This document shows positions 17,206 through 25,372 of a stretch of DNA of 64,000 nt, piece by piece. The translations under genes were made by a program, and so were the position numbers. The stretch comes from Ignavibacteria bacterium (lineage in GTDB: Bacteria; Bacteroidota; Ignavibacteria; Kapaibacteriales; UBA961): positions 310,001 through 374,000 of the forward strand of contig JADJXV010000001.1 of the NCBI GenBank assembly GCA_016720145.1, given 5' to 3'. The stretch's first letter is position 1. The number at the start of each line of letters is the position of its first letter. The notes under the pieces are model-generated. The model was given only the letters and a program-made list of their open reading frames with translations. It searched no databases and was not told the DNA's origin.

Positions 17206-17855
17206 AAATTAGGGAAGTATGATGTACAGAGCGAATCAGGTGTATCTCGATGATATATATAAGTTTGTGCGTCAGTCTCGCCGATTGTAAAGCCTGCTTT
17301 TTGGGCACGTTCGAAAAAGTCGGCATCATCTGCATACCGCAATGCACTGAAGCCGCCCAAGCCGAGAGCGAGTTCACGCTTGACAAAAAAAGTACCACCA
17401 ATCACACAATCTGCCAAAGAAATAGAACGATAAGGGTTATTTTTATCGGGTACAAATGTCTCCCCAATGATTTTGACGCTGTCATGGAGCAGATCTGCTT
17501 CAGGATAATCGAGTAATATTTCTTTGCGAATTGCAAGATGAGTGGGGAGGTATTCATCATCCGAGTCGAGAAAGGTTGCATAGATCCCACAAGCAGCGAG
17601 TAAACCTGAATTTCGAGTCAACCCGGTGCCGCGATTTTGATGATAAACATATCGGATATTTGGACATTTTGCTATGTAAGCCTTTGCAATGTCAAATGTT
17701 TCGTCAGTACTTCCATCATCGCAAATTATACCTTCCCAATCATGTTCGGACTGACTTAGTAGTGATTTTAAAGCGCGTGGCAGTAAAGCTGCTCTATTAA
17801 AAGTAGGAATTATTACTGAAAAAAAGGGAATTCGTTTATCGTAAATTGTCGTCAT
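17202..17855 (-). CDS. family 2 glycosyltransferase
   Basis: 217 residues with the GT-A fold start FSVIIPTFNRAALLPRALKS, the nucleotide-binding ICDDGSTDETF, and the DxD metal motif in ATFLDSDDEYLP. The usual acceptor Asp region is present near residue 185 (FSALRYADDADFFERA). It transfers a sugar from a nucleotide sugar to an unknown acceptor, probably for cell-envelope or capsule glycan. There is no membrane segment. It is the first gene of the pair with nth and is divergent from the PAP2 gene. Confidence 0.85.
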   Translation of the reverse strand: MTTIYDKRIPFFSVIIPTFNRAALLPRALKSLLSQSEHDWEGIICDDGSTDETFDIAKAYIAKCPNIRYVYHQNRGTGLTRNSGLLAACGIYATFLDSDDEYLPTHLAIRKEILLDYPEADLLHDSVKIIGETFVPDKNNPYRSISLADCVIGGTFFVKRELALGLGGFSALRYADDADFFERAQKAGFTIGETDAQTYIYHRDTPDSLCTSYFPNL

Positions 17856-17947
17856 AGAGGTTCATTCGAGATTTGAGCACAATATAAACTAAAAAAACAG
17901 CTAAATTTACAGTGAAAATTACATAAATAAATCGAAAACAGAACATT

Positions 17948-18922
17948 ATGCAGTCGAAGATACCAGATGTGAAGAATAGAATGAGAAACGGAAAAGCGCC
18001 TAATCCACTTGGAATTTTATTCAATACGTTGGATTTATATGTAATTGCACAATTTAGTATTTACACGATATTTTGTCTGATATTTTTTACATCTATCGAT
18101 TGGTCGGGACGCTTGATTCTCTTCAATTCCTGTATCATATCACTCATTGTAGGCATTGCATATTGGAACCGAACCAATCATAATTCTCTCCTTGATATAC
18201 TTCATAATTTTTACATCGTACCATTGATGTTATTGGTCTTCAAGCAAATGTTTTTCTATATCCCTGTCATTCACCCTCATGATTACGATCAGCTCCTTAT
18301 AGTATGGGATATGGCTATTTTTGGAGTAAATCCTACACAATGGTTGTATCAGTTTCAGCATCCTATCTTTACAGAAATATTACAATTATGCTATATGTCT
18401 TTCTTTTTTCATGCAATTGTTCACGGTGTCGAAATGTACATCACCGGCCGAAAAGATGAAGTAAAGACTATTGCCCGTATGATAGCATTCGGATTGTTTG
18501 TTTCGTATTTTTTGTATTTAGTTCTACCCGCAGTTGGTCCTCGATTTACTTTACATGAGTATTCTACTATAAATCAAGAGCTTCCAGGAGTGTGGCTTAC
18601 TGATTGGTTCCGCTCGGTTATAGATAATGGTGACAATATTGCAACTGGTGAACTTCACCCAATGGCTGTCGTCAATCGTGATTGTATGCCTAGCGGTCAT
18701 ACAATGATTACAGTTATGAATATTATATTAGCCTTCCGCTTCCGTTCACGACTTCGCTGGGTGTTTTTAGTGGTCGGTAGCTTACTGGTCTTCTCGACAG
18801 TTTACTTGCGGTATCATTACGCTGTGGATGTAATCGCCGGTATTTTCTTTGCTGTAATAGTACTCTGGATCGAACCCAAAATTTGGAGAAAATTCCTCGC
18901 AAAAAAATGGGCATCTTATTGA
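17948..18922 (+). CDS. PAP2 superfamily membrane phosphatase (Aur1/Ipt1-like)
   Basis: 324 residues with about six hydrophobic helices. The phosphatase signature is visible as CMPSGHTMITVMN near residue 246 and, near the end, YLRYHYAVDVIAG (S-R/L-x-x-x-x-x-H-x-x-x-D). The first PAP2 motif, K-x-x-x-x-x-x-R-P, is weak. The long N-terminal membrane part and the spacing resemble the inositol-phosphotransferase-like branch rather than a small PgpB. Likely substrates are lipid phosphates or phospholipid head groups in the inner membrane; which one is not shown. Confidence 0.8.
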   Translation: MQSKIPDVKNRMRNGKAPNPLGILFNTLDLYVIAQFSIYTIFCLIFFTSIDWSGRLILFNSCIISLIVGIAYWNRTNHNSLLDILHNFYIVPLMLLVFKQMFFYIPVIHPHDYDQLLIVWDMAIFGVNPTQWLYQFQHPIFTEILQLCYMSFFFHAIVHGVEMYITGRKDEVKTIARMIAFGLFVSYFLYLVLPAVGPRFTLHEYSTINQELPGVWLTDWFRSVIDNGDNIATGELHPMAVVNRDCMPSGHTMITVMNIILAFRFRSRLRWVFLVVGSLLVFSTVYLRYHYAVDVIAGIFFAVIVLWIEPKIWRKFLAKKWASY

Positions 18923-18943
18923 TATATAAATAACTACATTACA

Positions 18944-19396
18944 ATGCTTACGATAGATTGGCAGGTTTACGAATTCCTCGAATTACCGAATACTATACTG
19001 TATCAAATCTTGGCAATTCGTCAAGAAGTATTCATCATAGAGCAAAATTGCGTGTATTTAGATGCCGATGGATATGATCAATTTGCAGTGCATTTATGTG
19101 GATTCTTTGACGGTAAAATAGTTGCTTACGCACGACTCTTTGCACCCCAAATTAAATATCACGAAGCGTCAATTGGACGTGTACTTACAACAAATGCAGT
19201 GCGTGGAAAGGGAATTGGAAAAGAATTAATGATAAATGCACTTTCTCATTGTCAAAGGAAATATCCGAACGTAGAAATTAGAATATCAGCACAAAGCTAT
19301 TTAGAAAAATTTTATAATGAGTTCGGATTTCAAGCCGTTAGCCCTGAATATCTTGAAGATGGAATTCCACACAGACAAATGCTTTATCATGTATAA
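18944..19396 (+). CDS. GNAT acetyltransferase, ElaA-like
   Basis: 150 residues. Family features: IRQEVFIIEQNCVYLDADGY (the ElaA-type R-x-x-V-F-x-x-E-Q-x-x-x-Y-x-x-x-D-x-x-D), and the acetyl-CoA-binding R-G-K-G-I-G in TTNAVRGKGIGKELM. ElaA proteins are N-acetyltransferases of unknown substrate. It follows the PAP2 gene by 21 bases and overlaps the next gene by eight. Confidence 0.88.
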   Translation: MLTIDWQVYEFLELPNTILYQILAIRQEVFIIEQNCVYLDADGYDQFAVHLCGFFDGKIVAYARLFAPQIKYHEASIGRVLTTNAVRGKGIGKELMINALSHCQRKYPNVEIRISAQSYLEKFYNEFGFQAVSPEYLEDGIPHRQMLYHV

Positions 19397-19817
19397 ACCT
19401 ATCATGATGGTAAGCGCTATATTTCTTTTACTTTGCGGATGTGGATCATCACCCAAACCAATTATACTTCAATGTTCGCTCAGTAAATCAGAGTTTAATT
19501 CCCGCGCCCAAGACTCCCTCCAAACCTATAAATTCCATATCCTCGAAGCTGATTCTGTGAAAATACAGACTATCCGTAAAATCGAAGATGGACTCAGTAA
19601 TCGTACTGTTTACCTAACACTTACTAACGACTCAACGACAAATGAATGGTCTATGATTGTCCGTACAATCGTCACTTACCACGGTGAAAGCAACGAGTAT
19701 TATATGGATGAAAAGCCACGATTTTCAAATGATTTCAGAAGGGATTTCAGACCGGTGCTCACAGCCATTCGCTCGATGTGCGCACCTCCTCCAAAAAAGA
19801 AAAAGAAAAAATTGTGA
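19389..19817 (+). CDS. small lipoprotein with lysine-rich tail
   Basis: The frame is open from 19317, but the ATG at 19389 gives a clear signal peptide MYKPIMMVSAIFLLLCGCGS with a lipobox ending at Cys, so I start there (142 residues). The mature part has no family I recognise. It ends in P-P-P followed by six lysines, which could contact an acidic surface such as peptidoglycan, membrane or nucleic acid. Overlap with the GNAT gene stop suggests one transcript from 17948. Confidence 0.7.
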   Translation: MYKPIMMVSAIFLLLCGCGSSPKPIILQCSLSKSEFNSRAQDSLQTYKFHILEADSVKIQTIRKIEDGLSNRTVYLTLTNDSTTNEWSMIVRTIVTYHGESNEYYMDEKPRFSNDFRRDFRPVLTAIRSMCAPPPKKKKKKL

Positions 19818-19840
19818 TTTGGATTTGAGAGTATGAGGAT

Positions 19841-22090
19841 TTATGGTGTCACTAATAAATTATATCGACTAGTAATATCACCGAACTTTATTGAACACAA
19901 GTACATACCGATTGATGGATTTTGAAGTTCAAATTTGTAAAATGAAGAATGTAATGGAATGTCTAGCTTTTTTGATTCAACTACTTTACCTTCAAGATCA
20001 TAGATTGTCAACTCACCTTGATGTACAGACCTTGGTGATAACATAACTGTAAAAAATGGATTGTTTTTAGAAGTAACGAGTTGAATATTATCTTTAATGA
20101 TAACGGTATCCACAGAAGGAGCTGCATGAAAGACAGGAAATCTAAAAATAGTATGTGAATGTGCTGGAAATACCATCACCGAATCAATAACTACATTATA
20201 ATACACAGGGGACACAGCATTTGGATTTTCAGGTGTATTATACGTTGTATCTGATGTACCATTTAGCACAACCGCTTCGCAGATACTGCCTCTCTTTACT
20301 GGTAATTGTAATTTGACTGAAATAGAATCCGTTGAATGTGAGTTAACGACAGAAACAGCCATGGTATCATTGCTCTCAGTCACTGCTGCATCAAGCCAAG
20401 CAATATTATCTCTTCCTTCAAAAGTATAGTGAGTGCTTGTGACTATTACTGGTTGCATAGAATCTCTCATCCAGTTTCTCATCAAAATTTGTGCGTAGAG
20501 AGTAGGACCGGCAAAAAAAACTCTTTCACCGGAAAGAGAATGTATGCCGGCACGAATCGAACCTAAAAACATAGTCTTATTTACCAGCTTCACGATATCC
20601 GCTAGTTTAATTATCATATTTAACGTCATACTTGTCCATAATCCACTCTCTAAACTACCTCCTATAGGAATCATATAGTTATGAGGGTCGTCATAAATTT
20701 GCACACATTCTGTTAATGCTAATGGAATATCTTTTGAAAGGCCGGATTCAACTGCTTTATGATGCAAGAGGGTATTCCAATCTCTGCCAAAACTGATATT
20801 ACTCATCATAGATTTATGAATATTGTCTCTATTATTTAACGTATCTCTGTTTATTGCCAACCAATGAACACTTAAGAGATCAATTTCCTTTGACGCAATT
20901 CTAATAATAGTATCGTTCCAGTTAAATCCCCAGGTATCTCCGTTAATAAGTAACTTTATAGATGTGTCAATCGCACGCATTTCCTTTGCAAATTCAAGAT
21001 AACGGTTCGCATAATTTACCGCTGTAGTATGCCCAAACTCCCATGGACCATATTGTTCATTTCCAACTTCCCAATACTTTACATTAAACGGTTTTTTGTA
21101 CCCGTGATTTGATCGTAAATTACTATATCGTTTCCCTATAGGACTATTACAATACTCTACGAAATTTGCTGCATCTTTTGGTGTGCCCGACCCAAAACTG
21201 ACAGTAAGCTGAGGATCAGCTCCTACAGCTTCACAAAATGCCATAAATTCATCCGTACCCACATCAAATCGATTATAGTCTCCAACCCAATCAAGATTAG
21301 GAGAAGTTCTTTGGTCAATTTCTCCAATTGCATGCTCCCAATAGCCGGGTGCTAAGTCAACAACTCCACCTCCCGGATAACGTAGAATCGTTGGTCTCCA
21401 CATTTTGTACAGCTCAAAATGTGCTCTCCTAATTCCATGAAAATTATCTGTACTCATGAAGGATGCTTCATCTATTTCTAAAGACCCTACAGAATCAAGA
21501 CCTATAAAAAGTATAGCTTTAGGAAATCCCAAACTTGCAGGAAACTGAAAAGTGTACTTTTTCCACTCAGAATCTACCATCCCAATCACAGTGTCAAAAA
21601 CCACACTACTACTGTCTGTAGTATACAAAGCTATCGTTAAAGGAGTAGGTAGTCCATGACATTTTGCATATACATATAGTTCCATTGGTACATTTCGTTC
21701 TACATATACAGCTTGTGCTACACCAATTCTACCTTTACCATCATAATTTGCAATATGTTGTGAAAATCTACCACGTTGATTGTATCCTAGCGTATCAATG
21801 ATCAGACTTCCTGAGGTAGTAGTTGAAATGTCAAACCATCCCTTTGAAATTTTGTCTTTTGCCGTCCCGATATCAAATCCTCGATTATACAACTCTTGCG
21901 CGCCGAACCCATAAATTCCATTCACAGCATCATAAATTTGTTCAATAAATCCTCCATGTACGTAAGGTGATATAGGTATAGATGGCTTACTAGTATCCAG
22001 GGTGATTGATCCAAATCCTTGACCTACTACATCAGTTTTATTGAATAAGACAACAAACATTAGGATCATAATTATAATGGGTGGTTTCAT
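19841..22090 (-). CDS. secreted GH51-like alpha-L-arabinofuranosidase with T9SS tail
   Basis: 749 residues: signal peptide (1-23), a carbohydrate-binding-like region (about 90-215), then a GH51-type catalytic barrel. RYPGGGVVDLAPGYWEHAIG near residue 240 is the family signature; the acid/base Glu is in YWEVGNEQYG near 343 and the nucleophile Glu in ALTECVQIYD near 460. The enzyme should release L-arabinose from plant arabinan or arabinoxylan. The last 75 residues (LTIYDLEGKVVESKKLDIPL and beyond) form a T9SS C-terminal sorting domain, so it is exported to the cell surface. There is no susCD pair in the window. Confidence 0.85.
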   Translation of the reverse strand: MKPPIIIMILMFVVLFNKTDVVGQGFGSITLDTSKPSIPISPYVHGGFIEQIYDAVNGIYGFGAQELYNRGFDIGTAKDKISKGWFDISTTTSGSLIIDTLGYNQRGRFSQHIANYDGKGRIGVAQAVYVERNVPMELYVYAKCHGLPTPLTIALYTTDSSSVVFDTVIGMVDSEWKKYTFQFPASLGFPKAILFIGLDSVGSLEIDEASFMSTDNFHGIRRAHFELYKMWRPTILRYPGGGVVDLAPGYWEHAIGEIDQRTSPNLDWVGDYNRFDVGTDEFMAFCEAVGADPQLTVSFGSGTPKDAANFVEYCNSPIGKRYSNLRSNHGYKKPFNVKYWEVGNEQYGPWEFGHTTAVNYANRYLEFAKEMRAIDTSIKLLINGDTWGFNWNDTIIRIASKEIDLLSVHWLAINRDTLNNRDNIHKSMMSNISFGRDWNTLLHHKAVESGLSKDIPLALTECVQIYDDPHNYMIPIGGSLESGLWTSMTLNMIIKLADIVKLVNKTMFLGSIRAGIHSLSGERVFFAGPTLYAQILMRNWMRDSMQPVIVTSTHYTFEGRDNIAWLDAAVTESNDTMAVSVVNSHSTDSISVKLQLPVKRGSICEAVVLNGTSDTTYNTPENPNAVSPVYYNVVIDSVMVFPAHSHTIFRFPVFHAAPSVDTVIIKDNIQLVTSKNNPFFTVMLSPRSVHQGELTIYDLEGKVVESKKLDIPLHSSFYKFELQNPSIGMYLCSIKFGDITSRYNLLVTP

Positions 22091-22156
22091 ATAGACATAC
22101 CATTTATAAGAAATTAGAAAATAACGTGTTGAATTAAAAGTGCTTAGTGTTAATAG

Positions 22157-22531
22157 TCAGTCCAAAAAACGAGCGCGGAGTGCCGGTGTTGGCATCATGC
22201 ATGCGTCAGTCGTGCCGAACCAAGCATACCGATTCCCAGCGATTATTTTGTAGAAAAAATCTAAGAAAAAGCGAGGAAAGAGGGAAGTAAAGTGACCGAG
22301 AAAACGCCACACGCCGCCCATATTTTTGAGAATAATAATCACAGCGCCGGAATATTCGTACATCTTGCCTTTATCTGCTACAAATATAGACTCCGGTGGT
22401 ATTGTTGAGTTTGTTCTGCCGGTGATTTCACTCCATGAAGACCCGTTTATCGGAGCAAAATTGAGTTCGTGACGCACCTCATGTCGCAAGATAAACTGCA
22501 CACCCGCATTACAAAGCAGACAATGAGAATC
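22157..22531 (-). CDS. DCC family thiol-disulfide oxidoreductase, start broken
   Basis: The frame from 22531 opens with DSHCLLCNAGVQFILRHE, the DxxCxxC redox motif of the DCC (YuxK, DUF393) family, and ends with the family's Y-A-W-F-G-T-T-D-A-C-M-M-P and R-A-R-F-L-D. There is no ATG or GTG before the motif in this frame. One base earlier frame gives HSIVF, so HSIVF-FDSHCLLC would be restored by one extra T at the run 22533-22536 (A on the plus strand). The gene is probably real with a one-base deletion in its first 15 codons; function is a small thioredoxin-like redox protein of unknown partner. Confidence 0.65.
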   Translation of the reverse strand, partial: DSHCLLCNAGVQFILRHEVRHELNFAPINGSSWSEITGRTNSTIPPESIFVADKGKMYEYSGAVIIILKNMGGVWRFLGHFTSLFPRFFLDFFYKIIAGNRYAWFGTTDACMMPTPALRARFLD

Positions 22532-22577
22532 GAAAATACGATCGAGTGATCATTGTGAGGAGTTGTAAAATTCTGAA

Positions 22578-23765
22578 TTACAAAGGTTTAGGGTTCGAAA
22601 GCCAGTCAATTGCTACACTAGCAAGCAGAGCGCTACCTTTGGCAAATGATTCTTCATCAGGGGTAAACTTAGCATTGTGAAGTCCCGGCAAATAACTCAG
22701 ATCCCGAGGTCGAACACCCATCACCCAAAAGCAAGCCGGTATTTTCTGCGCATAAAAAGCAAAATCTTCGCCCCACATTTTGGGTTCAAAATCAGAAACC
22801 ACCTCTGCTCCAAAAATAGTTTCAGCCGTCTTCCGCGCGAATTCTACTGCAGTAGCATTATTAATCAACGGGGGATAGCCCAAGAGCGGTTTGAATTCAC
22901 ATACAGCGCCATACATTGCCGCGAGCGACTCAGAGTGATGCTTAATGTGAGCGAGAGCTTCGTGACGCCATTCATTATCAAATGAACGCAAAGTGCCTTT
23001 TAATTCAACAACATCCGGCACAATATTCGTGACGCTTCCGGCATGAATTGAAGTGATAGCGAGCACACCCGGCTTGAGCGGATTACGCATTTTGGTAACA
23101 ATCGACTGTAAATGTACGATCATTTCCGCAGCGATCATAATCGGATCGATACCCTGATGCGGTTGTGCGGCATGGCAACCTTTCCCGGTAATTGTCCAGT
23201 ACAATTCATCTGCCGATGCCATCATCGGTCCGCTGACAAACGAAATCTCGCCCACCGGAGTGTCGGGATAGACATGCTGACCGAAAATCGCCTCCGGAAT
23301 TGGATTCGAAAGAACACCTTCTTTGATTAAAATACTAGCACCACCGGGCACTTTTTCTTCTCCCGGTTGGAAAATTAACTTAACCACTCCACCGAGCTCA
23401 GCTTCACGAGTTTTGAGAATCTTCGCTGCTCCCAGTAGCATTGCCGTGTGCGCATCATGACCGCAGGCATGCATCACACCTGGATTGGTGGACGCAAAGT
23501 CGAGTCCGGTTTCCTCATCAATTGGAAGTGCATCGATGTCCGCGCGGAGTGCCACACAGCGTTCGCCGGCACCAATAAGTGCTATTACACCGGTCGTCCC
23601 CATGATAGTAAATGGAATATCAATTTCGCGGAGCGCATTCTGAATAAAAACCGATGTGTTGAATTCTACAAACGAGAGCTCTGGATTGCGGTGCAGGTGG
23701 CGACGATTGGCGATAATTTCACCTGAGATGGATTCGGCTTGAGAGAGGATGGATGTTTGATTCAT
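22578..23765 (-). CDS. M20 family amidohydrolase (N-acyl amino acid/IAA-amino acid hydrolase type)
   Basis: 395 residues. Metal ligands of the M20D clan appear as MHACGHDAHTAMLLG near residue 105, the catalytic Glu in FQPGEEKVPGG near 135, and the late His in GLHNAKFTPDE. The order and length are those of hippurate/IAA-Asp-type hydrolases or N-acetyldiaminopimelate deacetylase relatives, which remove an acyl group from an N-acyl amino acid. The exact substrate cannot be read from sequence. It is cytoplasmic, with no signal peptide. Confidence 0.9.
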   Translation of the reverse strand: MNQTSILSQAESISGEIIANRRHLHRNPELSFVEFNTSVFIQNALREIDIPFTIMGTTGVIALIGAGERCVALRADIDALPIDEETGLDFASTNPGVMHACGHDAHTAMLLGAAKILKTREAELGGVVKLIFQPGEEKVPGGASILIKEGVLSNPIPEAIFGQHVYPDTPVGEISFVSGPMMASADELYWTITGKGCHAAQPHQGIDPIMIAAEMIVHLQSIVTKMRNPLKPGVLAITSIHAGSVTNIVPDVVELKGTLRSFDNEWRHEALAHIKHHSESLAAMYGAVCEFKPLLGYPPLINNATAVEFARKTAETIFGAEVVSDFEPKMWGEDFAFYAQKIPACFWVMGVRPRDLSYLPGLHNAKFTPDEESFAKGSALLASVAIDWLSNPKPL

Positions 23766-23791
23766 AATTAATGGATATATTTTGAATATAG

Positions 23792-25237
23792 TTACAGTGA
23801 ATGCTGTTCAATTATATTCAATAGTAAAGATGCCTGTTCTTTAGCTAATTTTTCACATTCTTCTGTGGTTAAATTATCTCCATACTCTTTTTCAATTAGC
23901 TTTCCATCGAAGCCAATACTATACGTGTCAGGCAGAAAAGTAACTGAAATATTTGCTGACAAATTTAAATCATTTTCATTGGTTTTGTCTAAAGATCTTG
24001 ACCATGAGATCTGCAAATTAACAGAATCAAGTTCGTCAATGAGAGTAGTATCTGGGCTATTTTGTACCATAAAGAATAAAGGTGGCTTGAATTTGGCAAT
24101 AGGTAAAAAATCTCTTGGATAATTGAATTCGGCATCTGGAATATCTTGAAAGTTAGATGATACAAGTTCATTGTTTTGAAGCTCTATTGCATGGATACTG
24201 GTACTACTTTTGAATTTTTTATATCCAAAATACATGAACTTATCCAGAAAAAAAGAATCAACTTTTGCGAGAATGACTGCAATTTTGTTAAACAAAGGAA
24301 CTATTGATTTTTCCATTGCTTCAATCATTTCTTTATTCGTTCTGCGGAATTTACCACTTTTTTTTCCTGAAATTTTAGCAGATAATACAGCAATACGTTT
24401 ATCGAGGTGATCAGGGTCTTCGATATTTTCACCCTTGGCTGCTTTAAGCAGTAATTCCATTGAGGTTAATGTCTCTTCAGCAATATGCGTTACAAATGGT
24501 TCTAAGGAATCTCCATCTTGCGCAAATGCAAGTGCTTGAATGTAGCGTTCTCTATCTGCAACACGTACAATAGCCGGGGCATACCCGCATCTCATTAAAA
24601 TCAAATTCATAAGAATTCTACCCATGCGACCATTACCATCATCGAAAGGATGAATACTCACAAACTTGAAATGAAAAAGGGCAGCTAACTCAATCAGATT
24701 ATGTGTTGGATTCTGTTCTTCATTTTTGATCCAAAAAACGAGTTCCTGCATCGCCGATTCAGTTTGAATTCCAGGTGGAGTAAAATTTCTAAATCCTTCA
24801 CCTAATCGCCTTACACCATTTGGAATATCCTTGTATTCACCGGGTCTGCCTTCACGGGTTGTTGTGTTTCCGTAAGAATCAATAGAAGTAATTACGTATT
24901 TATCTCCCATCAGTTCATGGTGCAAATTGCGTATTAGTACTTCGGAAATTGGACTGTTTTGGTGGATTAAATCTTCAAGCACAAGTAAAACATTATGATG
25001 TAACTTCATTTCTTCATAATGCCTTCCGAACTTATTGCCGGAATGATAGCCATTCAATATCAGGGTTCGTGTCTCGCTGAACGTAAGAGTATTCCCTTCA
25101 ATTGCATTAGAATTATAGTCCCATTCTAATCTCAATCTTTCGTTGAGTTTTACCATCGAATCTTGCGAGATTGGTCGAAGTGCATCCACTTGTATCTTGC
25201 ATTCTTCAATTCGAGCGAGAATATCAAGTAACTTCAT
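23792..25237 (-). CDS. Fic domain protein (AMPylase type, self-inhibited)
   Basis: 481 residues. The N-terminal inhibitory helix carries S-N-A-I-E-G-N near residue 46 (the [S/T]-x-x-x-E-[G/N] motif), so the Fic site is held off by its own Glu (class II). The catalytic HPFDDGNGRMGRILMN lies near residue 200. A region of about 200 residues follows that has no Fic homology I can recognise, with a middle charged-helix segment and a beta-rich end (ADNLT-like strands). The enzyme would transfer AMP, or another nucleotide part, to a protein hydroxyl. Acting alone, with no antitoxin gene beside it. Confidence 0.9.
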   Translation of the reverse strand: MKLLDILARIEECKIQVDALRPISQDSMVKLNERLRLEWDYNSNAIEGNTLTFSETRTLILNGYHSGNKFGRHYEEMKLHHNVLLVLEDLIHQNSPISEVLIRNLHHELMGDKYVITSIDSYGNTTTREGRPGEYKDIPNGVRRLGEGFRNFTPPGIQTESAMQELVFWIKNEEQNPTHNLIELAALFHFKFVSIHPFDDGNGRMGRILMNLILMRCGYAPAIVRVADRERYIQALAFAQDGDSLEPFVTHIAEETLTSMELLLKAAKGENIEDPDHLDKRIAVLSAKISGKKSGKFRRTNKEMIEAMEKSIVPLFNKIAVILAKVDSFFLDKFMYFGYKKFKSSTSIHAIELQNNELVSSNFQDIPDAEFNYPRDFLPIAKFKPPLFFMVQNSPDTTLIDELDSVNLQISWSRSLDKTNENDLNLSANISVTFLPDTYSIGFDGKLIEKEYGDNLTTEECEKLAKEQASLLLNIIEQHSL

Positions 25238-25372
25238 ACAAAATAAATAGATTACGAATTGTAATACCAGCTAGTTTATGGCAGACTCACCCGAAAAAAT
25301 CCTGCAACGATCTTACACCAAAAGGTTCGTTATTGAGCGAACTTATCCCGCTGAGCGATGCACCTGCCGCAG

